Below, piece after piece: positions 33,153 to 43,513 of a stretch of 64,000 bases of DNA; the stretch's first letter is position 1, and every line of letters starts with the position of its first letter. The stretch is from assembly GCA_001636675.1 (NCBI GenBank), contig AZGY01000028.1, forward strand, positions 168,909-232,908. Direction: 5' to 3'. This DNA is from Moelleriella libera RCEF 2490 (lineage: Eukaryota; Ascomycota; Sordariomycetes; Hypocreales; Clavicipitaceae). The position numbers were made by a program, and so were the translations under genes. The notes under the pieces were generated by a model. That model was not told where the DNA came from, did no database searches, and was given only the letters and a program-made list of their open reading frames with translations.

Positions 33153-35724
33153 ATGTACTGTGAGAAATACACAGAAGGCGTTGCCAAGGTGCGCCTGTCG
33201 CAGCTCGTTCCTGAGCATCCTGGGCTATCCACGAGAATTGGTGACATAGTATCGGTGGATCTGGATAAGTTACAAGAGCAACCAGGAACCATCATCGCCG
33301 GCCGAATCACTCCAGAAACTCGCGATGCCATGCTACGAAGCCTCGGAATGTCGACCGATCGATTTCGGTGCGACAGCGCGTCGCAGGATTGCTCCTTGCC
33401 AGCTGATCACCAAGTCTACTGCCAGGCTGGCTCCCGCTGCATAGAAACTGTGCGAAAGACCCTCGGCTCGGAATTTCAATGCACTGTGCGATTGTATTGC
33501 ATTCCACCATGTACGTCGCAGTGCTTGCCTCGCGCCTGTATCGTTGCTAATTGAGTACTTCTGTGTAGCACAAGAGTTGCAACTATGCGATGGCGTGATT
33601 CTCCGAAATGTGCGCTTCTACATGATTAATGGGAGACTCGACGTTGCTCAAGAATGGATGGATAACTTGTCCAAGCCAAAAAGACATAACTTAAGCTTGA
33701 TACTGCGACGGGCAAAATTGGTTGAATCCCTAGATCTTTTGCTTCCATTGGATCACCTCTGGGACGATCTACAGCTCGGGAACTGGGCGAGGCATCTAGC
33801 AGCACACGTACCGCAACTAATCGAAAACTACTTATGCCATGTTCGTCGAGTCTGGCTGGATGAAATATTCCGCGACTTGAGCCATTTAGTGCACCTTGTG
33901 CGCCGAGATGACATTCTTAGTCTTCAGTATCGAGCACCTTGCTGGGACGCTGCTGATAGAGCTGATATTTGCAGAGGATTTGCCCAAGGCACCCTTTTCA
34001 GCAACATACTTTCATTGAGTGATAGGAAAGCACTAGAACAAAATATTCTGAGTCTTGGAACGATAATCCCTACATTGAAGACCTTCAATGAAAACATGAG
34101 ATATATTGCTATTGGAGCTAAGATCCTCGAGAGACACATAGAGACCGTACCGAGAAAGCGCTCGGCCGCGCAGCGTGATACTATTCAGCGTCAGTTTCGC
34201 AATTTGAGTGATAATCTACAAGCCGACTGGTTTGGTTCCTGCGGCAAGGCTGAGATTTCTCATGGCCAGTTTCGAGCAGTGTCGAGTTCGAACCACCATA
34301 GTGGCCTGCAACTATTCTTGGCTGCACTGAGATACTTTCCTTACTTGTCTTTTGAGAGCCCATTACTGGAGGACAAAGAAGGTCACTTGCGAGCTCAGAT
34401 TGACCCGAAATATGTCAGTCTGCTATGCAAAACAGCTAAAGAGCTCGGCTTCGACAACGAGAAAATTCGGAAGGGATGCCGAGGTTCGATTGACGACAAC
34501 AACTTTTCACATGACGTCGGCATTTCCAACGTTAACGGAAGTGCAGGCCGTATGGACTGGAGAGGTGGGAAGCCATCTGTTTCCGTGTTTCAATGGCTCC
34601 ATGACCGTGCCTTTCTCCCAGCAATCTGTGTGGAAACCAAGAAATCGGATACACCGCAAATTCTATGTGTGCTGAATGATTTGCTCAGGGCATTTTTTCA
34701 GTTCGAAGGTATCCAATTAGCTGAGCAGGAAGACTGCGACGCAGAAACGACAATGTCCCGCAGCGGAAAAGTTGTCTCTTGTATGAGTGAAGGACGGTGG
34801 GACAATGAGGAATCTCAGATAACCCAACCTCCCATGCGGCGCAAGAGACAGCGCCTCTTAAAAACATCACAGCCAAGTGACCCTCGGGCTTCGAATGCGA
34901 GTTCAGCCTTGTCACAGAACATGGAACCAAAACCGAAGCGAGTGGCAAAGGGAAGAACCAGAAGAAATCTGGTCATCAGACGCATGACAATGAGAGAGCA
35001 GAAAGCGACCAGAAAGTTGAGACGGAAGTCAGCGGCTGTCGTGTCTAGCGAGGCCGATCAAGGTAAGGGAACTCAGATCCAATACATGCTTGCAGACACA
35101 ATGCCTATTTTTGGCCTCTCTCCTGAGCCCGAGATACCGAACCTGGAGCGTTCTGTGTCTGTCCTGCCGCTTAGTATGCCGTTCATGCATGTGGCTGTAT
35201 CCGACACGAGTGCAACTCCCCTAACGCCCCCGACTGCCAAACCGCCGCCGCCAGTTTCGCCTGGGGCCAACCCGTTCATTAGTTCAGCTCCACGGGAAGT
35301 TGGTGACTTCGACTTTGAGCCTGATGTTCCAGCAAGGGTTTCTGTCGTCGCTCCGCTTGATCTAGCTGTGATGAGCCAGGAAAACAGCGCTTTTGTCGAC
35401 GAAGCTACTAGCACGGCAAACGAAGATTTGAACATGCTAAGCCAAGCCACCTTTGAGCCCGTGGAAATTCCACCCGCTCAACTTGATCAGGCGAGCGACC
35501 CGCCAATCATCAATCGCGCGATGATCGATGCCTTGAATGAAATAGGGATACAAACCGACCGGGACTGGTCGCATTCGCAATCTCGAGATCACGACGGCGA
35601 CGAGCTTGTCGCTAATACAAGCTCAATGCTCGATGACGCGGAGTCAGACTTCCCGGAGCTCCCTGATGTCACAGAGCAACACAGCCGTTCACCTCCGCGT
35701 GATCCTTCCTTAGATACTATTTGA
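33153..35724 (+). CDS. DUF3723-domain protein (Starship auxiliary family)
   Basis: Two exons, 33153-33510 and 33569-35724, joined through intron GTACGT to TGTAG, give 837 aa. Diagnostic DUF3723 stretches are GVAKVRLSQLVPEH near the N-terminus, PLDHLWDDLQLGNWARHLAA, YLCHVRRVWLDEI, and LQLFLAALRYFPYLSFESPL followed by LCKTAKELGFDNEKI. The C-terminal ~350 residues are disordered. They include a basic patch (PKRVAKGRTRRN, KATRKLRRKS) that could be a nuclear localisation signal, and a long acidic, Pro/Ser-rich tail. DUF3723 has no known biochemical role. It is one of the gene families repeatedly found in Starship giant transposons. It is divergent from PLP and lies in the same block as FRE. Confidence 0.88.
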
Positions 35725-36375
35725 TGGTTCATTCTCTGGCCCCTTTCTCAATGGCATCGACTTGATTCTTCTTAAGCCCCCTTGTTGATCGCCCCGCAGA
35801 CAAAAGAAATGGCTGGACAGCACTGAGATAACATTTTACAAGAGAGGGGTTTTTTTTTTCTCTTTTTTTTCTTTTTGGGAGGTTAGGCATGTAATTAGTC
35901 TGCGCTTTTGGTACTTGCCGGTATCTACAGAGTAGCTTCATCAATACTTGCTCTTAAACTTCAACGTCGCTCCTGCTAGTGGGAGGACGAGGCAATTGAA
36001 GCTGGACATTAGGTCATTGATTTGTGCATCGTAAGCCACATTTTTGTACATCTAGATATGTTCACAGATGGCGCGCCTCGCCAGCTCTTTGTAATTGCTT
36101 CTCGAGTTAGGAGAGGGCTGGTTCTCTCTCGCGGACGGCCGTAGCAATTGAGCATACGAGATGAAGCACGCAAATAAGGACCACGTTCGAGCGACTCCCG
36201 GTCCCATACTAATGAGAAAATAACAACATCGTGGCTCAAGAAGATCTGGAGACTTCGCAATACGGAGACTTTCAATTTCTTTCTCAAAGACGATCCATCC
36301 TCTCTTCCGTAATAGCACAAGAGAATCCAATCGTTTCACTTCGTATATTTGCGAGCAAAGAGATGGTTCGTAGAT

Positions 36376-37423
36376 CTAGTATGTGTGATCATTGGTAGCT
36401 GCTCCAATCAATGCAGAAGAATTTGCATCTTCTTTTATAGACTGAAGCTCTTTTCGAGCCCGTCGTTTGCTCCCATTGGCCACGAGGAGGGTTTTCTGAC
36501 AGTGATGATTAGTTTCTTATGCAAGTTTCATATGCGATGCCGTATCATCGAGAGACACCTACTACATGCGTCAAAGCGTGAATCTGAGCCGATAGGCTGT
36601 GCACCAGCTTGTCTGCTTCCTGTCTGTCTTGGTCTCTAAGGAAATAAAGAAATTGGACTTCATTCATGAGTCTCGAGTTCTCCAGTTTCAGCTGCTCGAG
36701 CTGAGCTTCAACGTGGTAGGCAGGTTGCACTATGATCTGATCTCGCCCGCAAGTTACTATTGGCTGCCGCTGAGCCATACCGTCTTCATGACACAATGGG
36801 TGATCACTAATGGGCTGAGACTCGAGATCATACGAAAAATGTCCAGGGCTATCTGCGACGGGAAGTAAATCGTCACTCTTGAGCTGTGAACTTTCCCTCG
36901 TCTGAATTGGGTCTGGTTGTGTAATCCGGCTTCGAAATTGTGCTAGGAAAGGTCGAGTGGAAAGAGGTTTCGGGGCAACGTTGCCTGTCGTGAGGCCAGG
37001 TACATGCCGGAGCCCAGTCGTCTGGGCTGTCACTGACACCTGATGAGGTTCACGAGTCTCCTCAGTGGGAGATTGCGAAAAGAGAGGTTTGGGAATCAAG
37101 TGAGACCCGGCTTCTCCGATCGGCCTTTTCGCAGGGAGTGTCGTGCTGGCATTGGAGTGTAGAGAATCCAGGTCTCTGGCCGCTGCTGCAACTATAGTTG
37201 TGCTGTGAGCTAATGCTAAGTTGGCCCGGACGCTAGGGACGTTGGCGGCTAAGCCAGATGAGAACAGCTCACCAATCGAGCGCGAAGAGTCAGCATCAAT
37301 TGGCCGACCAGACCTGCCTTGCGTTAGCGGTGGAATGCAAAATGGATTACGACGTCGAAACAAAGAAAAGCGAGAAGAGCATCGTGTTGAATCCATTGCT
37401 AAATACGGGAGTGCGGTGTTCAT
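36376..37423 (-). CDS. Ser-rich protein with C-terminal coiled coil
   Basis: Two exons, 37423-36563 and 36495-36376, separated by a 67-bp intron (donor GTAGGT, branch AACTAATC, acceptor GTCAG), give 326 aa. Most of the protein is low-complexity, rich in Ser, Pro and Arg. The end of exon 1 is a leucine-zipper-like heptad region (EAQLEQLKLENSRLMNEVQF, then LRDQDRQEADKLVHSLSAQI) and exon 2 adds a basic tail (GSKRRARKELQSIKEDA). A TATA-like TTATAAAG lies 46 bp before the start (37469-37477, minus strand). I do not recognise the family. Dimerisation and possibly DNA or RNA binding can be inferred. Confidence 0.6.
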
Positions 37424-37468
37424 GATGTACTTTAGAGAACCAATGCAGGGAGATAATCAGAAGGCCGG

Positions 37469-37477
37469 CTTTATAAC
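37469..37477 (-). promoter_or_regulatory. TATA-like box
   Basis: Minus-strand GTTATAAAG, 46 bp upstream of the ATG at 37423. Confidence 0.45.
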
Positions 37478-37845
37478 GGCTGTTCTCTCGTCGCGAGCAC
37501 GGCGCCATTCTTCGGCCGCCAAGCCGTGAGAGACGGCCAAAGACACGCAAGTATGCAGACTTCGCAATTCTTGGGCACATATTTCTCCGTCACTACGAAC
37601 TTTCTGACAGTCACGCGATGTCACCTCCGGTTATCAACCACTAGTTTCACGGAATCAGTATCCATTGACACGGCCGTCCACTGGCCCCACCACCCCAGCT
37701 TGGTGATCGAACTCGACTACAGGGGAGTGAAGGGATCGCTTTCAAAAAGTCAACGTCTACCTGGGCGCTAACTAGAGTACATTGTCCATTGTGACCGTCA
37801 CTACCTCTGACTATGACCTTCAATGCAGGAAGTCTAGCTGGAACT

Positions 37846-39222
37846 TCACAACACCCATGACCACGGTGTAGCATCGCATAGAGTGTTTAGCACAGTTCCC
37901 GTCTTGGCTAGGTCTCTTAACTGCCACCTTGTGCTCTTGGATCCAGGACCCACTGAACTGCGATACATTTCTGTCCTCAGGGCATCTGGCCTCACGATGT
38001 TGATCGCGATCAGGTTTCCAAGGCGTCGAATTCTGTCCAGTGGCAAATCAAGGTTTTGCGAGGCAAAGGTCAAATGCGATTGTCGATAACGCGCTTTGCA
38101 TACATTTTGTACTGAGAAAATGCGACCATCGAACTGGGTCCAGGAGATCCCATCAATGTTCTGCCGTCTCTCGGAAAGCCACGTGTCGAGGAGATGACGA
38201 TGCGACTGCCTGATAAACGGCCGATATAGATCGCCATAATCAATTGAAAAGGAGTCAGAATCCTTCATGGAGCGTGTAAGAGGGCCTTCTTCCTCAGCTC
38301 TCGAGAACTTGAAGCCCATGCGCTTATATTTTTTGATGTTCACATCGCAGTTCTTGTACTTTTGCCCTGGCCAGGCCCTAAATAGCGTCGCCTTTCTTGA
38401 CCGAGACTGTTGGTAGTGCATGTGGCCCGCACTCCACCCCCCAATGTAACACTGAAGATGACTGGCACCAAATTCTCGTAAAAAGCTCATGCAGCTTTCG
38501 GTCCCGTCGGCAGATGATCCTACCATCAGGCGAACGCTTTGGGGACCACGACCCGTTTGTATGCGGCCAGTCAAGCCAGTCATGATCTCTTTGCCGCTGC
38601 CCGCAGGCGACCTTCCCTGATTCTCAGCGGGAATAGGAACAACGCTGATTGTCCAGCTTCCGACGTCCGCAATGAGAAAAGAATTCGCACGGTCCCTTTC
38701 GTTGATGTCTATGGCTTGGTACGCTTCCAGTACCTGGTACAAATCTTTTCCAACAAGATGCTCCGCTGCGGACTGTCCACAGTCCTCGATCCAGGAGACG
38801 AGGCAATCGAGAACGGTCCTCGAGGCTGTTGCTGTCTGGCGACGCCGGAGGAGAGCCAATATCTCATCGGCATTTGTTTGCCAGGAAACCCCGCAAAGGT
38901 GCAACGCATTAGCCATGTCCAGCACAGACTCTTTGAACCCTGGGACGAAGAATGTCCACTCATCCGCGTCAGCAGAAGCCGGAAAGAAGAACTCCAGGGC
39001 GCGTGGTCCGCCAATGATGCAGCCAGTGTCAAACATGACAGATAACAGTGTAAGGGGATGATTGAATGTTTGGGATAGATACTGAATGGGATTTACCCGG
39101 GAATGGTAGCATTGGTTGAGCATTTGACTGTAGGTGAAGACCTCTTTTAGCGCGAAAACATCCCCTATATCAAGACCATTGACCACCCTCTGTAGGGTAT
39201 CAAATTTCGCGGAAGCAGACAT
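37846..39222 (-). CDS. Nucleotidyltransferase-like fungal protein (unnamed family)
   Basis: Single exon, 458 aa, ATG at 39222. The N-terminal third contains GCIIGGPRALEFFFPAS, then ADADEWTFFVPGF. This resembles a fungal-expanded group with a GS/GG-xRALE-(x)-DWDFYVP signature that fits the start of the nucleotidyltransferase fold (a GG/GS turn followed by acidic residues). The D-x-D is altered to DADEW, so catalysis is uncertain. The C-terminal part has KYKNCDVNIKKYKRMGFKF and a likely DNA/RNA-interacting basic surface, but no known domain. A minus-strand TTTAAAT lies ~118 bp upstream. Function is not known. It lies in the accessory island after the coiled-coil gene, same strand. Confidence 0.62.
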   Translation of the reverse strand: MSASAKFDTLQRVVNGLDIGDVFALKEVFTYSQMLNQCYHSRVNPIQYLSQTFNHPLTLLSVMFDTGCIIGGPRALEFFFPASADADEWTFFVPGFKESVLDMANALHLCGVSWQTNADEILALLRRRQTATASRTVLDCLVSWIEDCGQSAAEHLVGKDLYQVLEAYQAIDINERDRANSFLIADVGSWTISVVPIPAENQGRSPAGSGKEIMTGLTGRIQTGRGPQSVRLMVGSSADGTESCMSFLREFGASHLQCYIGGWSAGHMHYQQSRSRKATLFRAWPGQKYKNCDVNIKKYKRMGFKFSRAEEEGPLTRSMKDSDSFSIDYGDLYRPFIRQSHRHLLDTWLSERRQNIDGISWTQFDGRIFSVQNVCKARYRQSHLTFASQNLDLPLDRIRRLGNLIAINIVRPDALRTEMYRSSVGPGSKSTRWQLRDLAKTGTVLNTLCDATPWSWVL

Positions 39223-40158
39223 CGTATGTTAAAGGAATAATTTGTAGTGTTGGAGAAGCCAATAACGGAATAGTAATGTACAAGAGAATGATGGCAAGAA
39301 TCCAGTAGCTGTCTGCAGATCGGCGGATGAAGCAACACATTTAAAGGGATCCCGCGCAGACGGCGCTTCGACAAATCATTCCCATAAATGATCTTGACCG
39401 CTAGAATAAGCCTGTCTGAGGCGTTTGTAATTAAGCCACGCGCTATAGAGGCCCCCATGTTTGTCCCGCCACCGCCGAGTGCCCTGTGCCCCCAGCCGCT
39501 TGAAAAGAGGAGCTGCACGGCAGTGCTTCATGTTCAGTGGAGCTACATGTAGCCACCAACACTCACTGACAGGCCCCCCTAAATAAGCTGGATGTGACAT
39601 CGAGACTTGACCTGACGCCTGGCAGTCCGCCGGAGAGATGTATCCGCTAAAAGTCTCAGTCCGCTGAACCATCCGCTCCACTAAACTACGCAATCCGCTG
39701 AAAGACTCGGCATTATCCGCTAAAAAGCGCAATTCGCTTTGTTGGGATCCCCAGCCGCGAGTAGGAGGCCAGCTTGAATGTTGTACGCATCGAGTCAATA
39801 CAGATAACTGCTACTCATAAAAGTTGACTCGCAATGTTCTAGAATCTCGACAGCGACCTCGCGTTTCGAGCAGAGCCGATAATGTCCGCAATCGTTGGAC
39901 ACACCGAACTTTTTTTTTTTTTTTTTTTTTCCGACAACAATGTTCGCCGCGGCTCTGTGGTGATCGCATGGTCGCACTGATCAAGCAGGACATAGCATCA
40001 ATAATTCTTGGGGGAGAGTTGGCATGCTTATAGCGCCTCTATAATGGAAAGCTATTCACCGAGTGACGCATTGTTCATGTAAAACGAAAGCATTGGAACC
40101 ACGAAGTTCTGGACACAGCGCTATCTAAATGGGGAAAAGTATGCGATCGCCTATCTTT
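39223..40158. other. Intergenic with homopolymer and short-motif cluster
   Basis: No gene called. It contains the upstream region of the nucleotidyltransferase-like gene, a cluster of five TCCGCT motifs (39643-39721) and a run of 21 T residues at 39910-39930. Confidence 0.5.
39643..39721 (+). repeat. Cluster of TCCGCT motifs
   Basis: TCCGCT starts at 39643, 39660, 39672, 39694 and 39716, mostly followed by AA or GAA. Five copies in 80 bp is more than expected by chance. Subterminal repeats of a DNA transposon or protein-binding sites are possible. Confidence 0.6.
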
Positions 40159-40758
40159 TCACGACAAATCTGCGTCATCTGCTGATTGATTGCTTGGAGT
40201 CGACTGTGACTGCAGGAAAAGTCTTGACTGTAGTTGAAGCAAATCAGAAAAGATCAAGCTTGTTGCCTTCAGTGGGCAGGATACTTGCATCATGTGATCA
40301 GCGCGCTCGGAATATGCGAAAGCCAAGAATAAAGATCCTCCAGCCAGTATGGACCAGCGCAAGCACAATCGCTTGCGGTGTTGAATATCACCCATACTAG
40401 GCTGCCACTGCCAGCCTTGACGACACAGCTCGAGAAGAACAGTAGCATTTCCATGACCTCGGCGACGCTTGATCCGCCCAGCCTTACTCTGGCGGCCAAT
40501 TATTTGTTCGAATGAACGTACAACGCGGGAAAATTGTATTTGTGCAAGACGACGCTGCCAGTAGAGCATACTAGTGTTGGCGATCATATCATTGACGGCC
40601 TTCAACGATGAAACTGCCTCCTCGATACTTGAAGCGGCGGTCAATGAGGTGTCAAGGCTTAGTGTAGACCAAAAAGCTGAGATTTGTTGGAATTCAGCTT
40701 CGAAAAGTGTGAGAGCATCATCCCGCACTAATCGCTCAAGAGATGCCGCGCCAGCCAT
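40159..40758 (-). CDS. Member 1 of an undescribed tandem gene pair (~200 aa)
   Basis: Single exon, 199 aa, ATG at 40758, with a TATATA box 67 bp upstream (40825-40830). No known domain. It is a paralogue of the next upstream gene (41075-41719). Both have an N-terminal RDD-x(2-3)-LF-x-A segment (LVRDDALTLFEAEFQQISAF here), an FW-x-x-L pair, a central YWQRRLAQIQFSRVVRSFEQ, and a C-terminal hydrophobic stretch LAGGSLFLAFAYSERADHMM. The predicted fold is largely helical, with one possible membrane-associated helix. Spacing between the two genes is about 316 bp. Confidence 0.65.
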   Translation of the reverse strand: MAGAASLERLVRDDALTLFEAEFQQISAFWSTLSLDTSLTAASSIEEAVSSLKAVNDMIANTSMLYWQRRLAQIQFSRVVRSFEQIIGRQSKAGRIKRRRGHGNATVLLELCRQGWQWQPSMGDIQHRKRLCLRWSILAGGSLFLAFAYSERADHMMQVSCPLKATSLIFSDLLQLQSRLFLQSQSTPSNQSADDADLS

Positions 40759-40824
40759 GGTAGCTCAGCGTACTTTTTTCTCCGGGTCAATGCGCATTTG
40801 AGATCAGGGACTGGTCAAGACCTC

Positions 40825-40830
40825 TATATA
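40825..40830 (-). promoter_or_regulatory. TATA box
   Basis: TATATA (in TATATAGAGG on the minus strand), 67 bp before the ATG at 40758. Confidence 0.5.
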
Positions 40831-41074
40831 TTCTATGGGAAGACACTACCAAGATGCGTGCGACTTAATTTAGCATTTGTCTATTTAGGAAATTGAAGCC
40901 CCGCGCAGCTTTGCTGCGGCTATTAAGTCACTTGATGAGCCTTATTCCAATCCGAGACCCTAAATTAATAGAAGAGAGTCAGTCCCAAGCTCTGCGCAGC
41001 AGGCATTCTTTGCGAGCCCCGAGACAGCCTTTAGGTCAGCGATTGATACAGAGAAGTCTTCGCTGGAGTTTTTG

Positions 41075-41719
41075 TCAGACAAAATCCCTAACGCTACTGA
41101 AAGTCACGTACATGAGAGTGTCCGCGTCATTCGAGAATGCTATAGCCAGGAATATAGAGTCACCAATAAGCAGTTCCCATCTTCGCGAAACTCGAAGCTG
41201 TTTCGCGATTTCTTTTTTAGCTACTCTTTGGCTCTGTCCAAGCTTGGACGCCCGGTAAAGCTCAATGACATCATCAATATTTCTTCGGTAGAGAAATCTC
41301 TCATCTCGTTGTCTGTCACGCGCTACAAGCTTCAACAACGACGTGGTGAGTCGGCCCAGGCGTAAGTGGACAAGGCGTTTCTGCCAATACGACCTCGTGC
41401 CATCCAGTAGGGCGGACTTTAAGGACTGAAACAGCCTGCAGATATCATTTTTTGGAAGTGCTCCCGATATCGAAGAGTTCTGCACAAGGCAAGACCAAAA
41501 CTCAAAAACGTCGCGATGTAAAGCCTGGAACAATTGCCATGAGTCGTCGCGTATGAGCATTGTCAGCTCTTTGTATTTACAGATGTCAGGAGGGGCATTC
41601 TCAGACTCTATGTTGCTATTTTCTCGATGATAACACGTCGCAGTTATCTCGGATCGGTGATCCGTGGTCCATGGACTACTAATGGGGTCATCAATGTCCA
41701 TCTCAATTGGAAGCGCCAT
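41075..41719 (-). CDS. Member 2 of an undescribed tandem gene pair (~214 aa)
   Basis: Single exon from ATG 41719, 214 aa. Alignable with the gene at 40159: IRDDSWQLFQALHRDVFEFW, SYWQKRLVHLRLGRLTTSLL and IGDSIFLAIAFSNDADTLMY fall in the same order and spacing. The N-terminal ~55 residues (acidic, MDIDDPISSPW) are unique to this copy. Identity appears low overall, so the duplication is old or the genes evolve fast. A 31-codon longer relative of this family elsewhere would settle whether it is lineage-specific. Function unknown. Confidence 0.65.
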   Translation of the reverse strand: MALPIEMDIDDPISSPWTTDHRSEITATCYHRENSNIESENAPPDICKYKELTMLIRDDSWQLFQALHRDVFEFWSCLVQNSSISGALPKNDICRLFQSLKSALLDGTRSYWQKRLVHLRLGRLTTSLLKLVARDRQRDERFLYRRNIDDVIELYRASKLGQSQRVAKKEIAKQLRVSRRWELLIGDSIFLAIAFSNDADTLMYVTFSSVRDFV

Positions 41720-42449
41720 CGGACTGGTAGTCTCCGACACCAAAAATTGCGGTTAGTCAGCGATCGACGTTGAAGAGTGATGAAGAATGGCGGTTTCGTA
41801 GAGGTGTTGTTGCCTCGAAAGAGTCCCCGGATATGAGCTCTTTATGTACTCCAGATGAGCCTCTTGGATCGTAGCATACTTTCAGAAGCAGGAGCACATC
41901 GCATCTCTTAGACCAGTTCTCGAATCTAACTTAAGCCGTGGTAGAAAGATTGTCTAGCTGACTTAAATCGCGGGTCGTAAACAAGCCGCTGCTGTAATCC
42001 AGCGGAGATGGATCCAGAATGTGGATAGTCAGGGAGTGAGGAAACGTCCGCTGGCCTGTTCCGTCCCACTAAGTGCATCAGCCGTCTTCCACTTGCGGCT
42101 GCTGCGCCCGCAGGCTGGTGAACCTGCGACACATTGCTGTCGGGGGAAAATTGCGCGGCGTGCTTTAGGCTCCAGGATCTCGTTGAAATTGCCCAGTGTG
42201 TATTTACGTATCCTGTTAATACTGTTATTGGTCAAAAGACGAGTTTCTCGGAAAGCACATCTCATTCTATTCAAAATCGTTTTAAATACCAGGCCCCTAA
42301 CAACAACAAAAGCTGTTGAAGGACAGCAAAGTTCGTAATCTTAGCATGGCGACGTGCAATCTGTAAGATCATCCACTATTCAACAATGACAGCTGTGCCA
42401 ATACTCACTTGACTTTCGTAACAGGTGTTACGTGAGAGCGTGTGCATTT

Positions 42450-42863
42450 ATGGGGGACGCAGAAGCTCAATTGTTTGCAGCACATCACCCGTGCACGATG
42501 GCGCATCCAGCTCTCCCTACCACAGCACTGGATTCAAAACATTTTCTAGACATGGCGAGCCAGAGAAAGGCTCGCAAACGGAGGACTTCAAAATTTTCCA
42601 AGCGGAAGCAGACTGTTCTAAGAAAAGCCCATGAGCTTCAGAGGGACTGCGATGCCGAAGTGTACCTTTACGTGCGCAACAAAAGAAGTAACCAAGTATG
42701 GCGATATACCTCGGGAATACAGCCACCATTGGAGACGGAAATGGTATGTTTGATTCACACTGCAGAAGTGATCATGTACTAAACCTAATCACCAACGTCC
42801 AAGGCTACTCTTTTCCCACTACCCATCACGCTCAATCCATCGAGCTTTGGCGAAAAAGACTAG
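42450..42863 (+). CDS. Small MADS-like protein 2
   Basis: Two exons, 42450-42743 and 42804-42863, with a 60-bp intron (GTATGT, branch TACTAAAC/CCTAATC, acceptor CCAAG), give 117 aa. The centre is a compact MADS-like motif: RKRRTSKFSKRKQTVLRKAH, then ELQRDCDAEVYLYVRNK and VWRYTSG. The protein is so short that it is nearly only this module. Downstream ATGs at 42498 and 42552 are alternative starts. A 5'-UTR intron ending at TAACAG (42424) is possible. It resembles protein 1 at 29468 in the same island and could be a regulator of island genes; that is inference only. Confidence 0.65.
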
Positions 42864-42985
42864 TGCATTGCTCTCACCCAAGTTCGGCGCCTAATAATGG
42901 CCCTGGGGGCTCAGGATACATACTGAGTGCTCTGCTGCTGGAACTCAGCAGAGAGTCGTCGATGGCCTGTTTGTCCTACATAAGC

Positions 42986-43405
42986 TCAAATTAGATAATC
43001 TTTCCCGAGTATTCTACAATAAAAATAAAAAATATCAAAGCCAACCTTGCAGAACACAGTATCAAGAACCTTTATGATCTTTTCAAGCGCACTAGCGACG
43101 AGATCAATTCGATCACCTAAATTCTGTCTGATTTTGTCGACGTGCAAGAAAAGTTGTCGTAGCTCCTGTAGCACAAGAGCGTGAGCGGCTCTGCAAGACC
43201 TTGAACTGCCATTCGTTGCGTCTTGCGGCCCCAGGTACATTGAGGCTCCCGGGACGCGAAAACTGGAGTGATGCAACAGTGGTGAGAATGAATACTGGTC
43301 AACTCGAATCTTTTGTTCATAATCAAGCTGCTGTCCCAAAGCCTCGCCTGTTTCTGATTTTTCGGATCTCGCGGGGCGAAGCGCGGGAAGGCCCAAAGAC
43401 GACAT
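42986..43405 (-). CDS. Small hypothetical helical protein
   Basis: Single exon, 139 aa from the Met at 43405. The N-terminus is charged and Pro-rich. The second half is a helix-forming stretch (ALVLQELRQLFLHVDKIRQN, then RIDLVASALEKIIKVLDTVF). The final ~20 residues (VGFDIFYFYCRILG) may be intron read-through. No family recognised. Supported mainly by its length, by neighbours of similar kind and by lack of overlap with others. Confidence 0.4.
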   Translation of the reverse strand: MSSLGLPALRPARSEKSETGEALGQQLDYEQKIRVDQYSFSPLLHHSSFRVPGASMYLGPQDATNGSSRSCRAAHALVLQELRQLFLHVDKIRQNLGDRIDLVASALEKIIKVLDTVFCKVGFDIFYFYCRILGKDYLI

Positions 43406-43513
43406 TTTCGAGATCACAATGGACAAGAAGAAGAAGATAATAACTAGGACTTGAATCGACGATTCTTGACACACATTCTATCAAAAGAAGAGTTTCTATG
43501 AGTGACATGCTAT

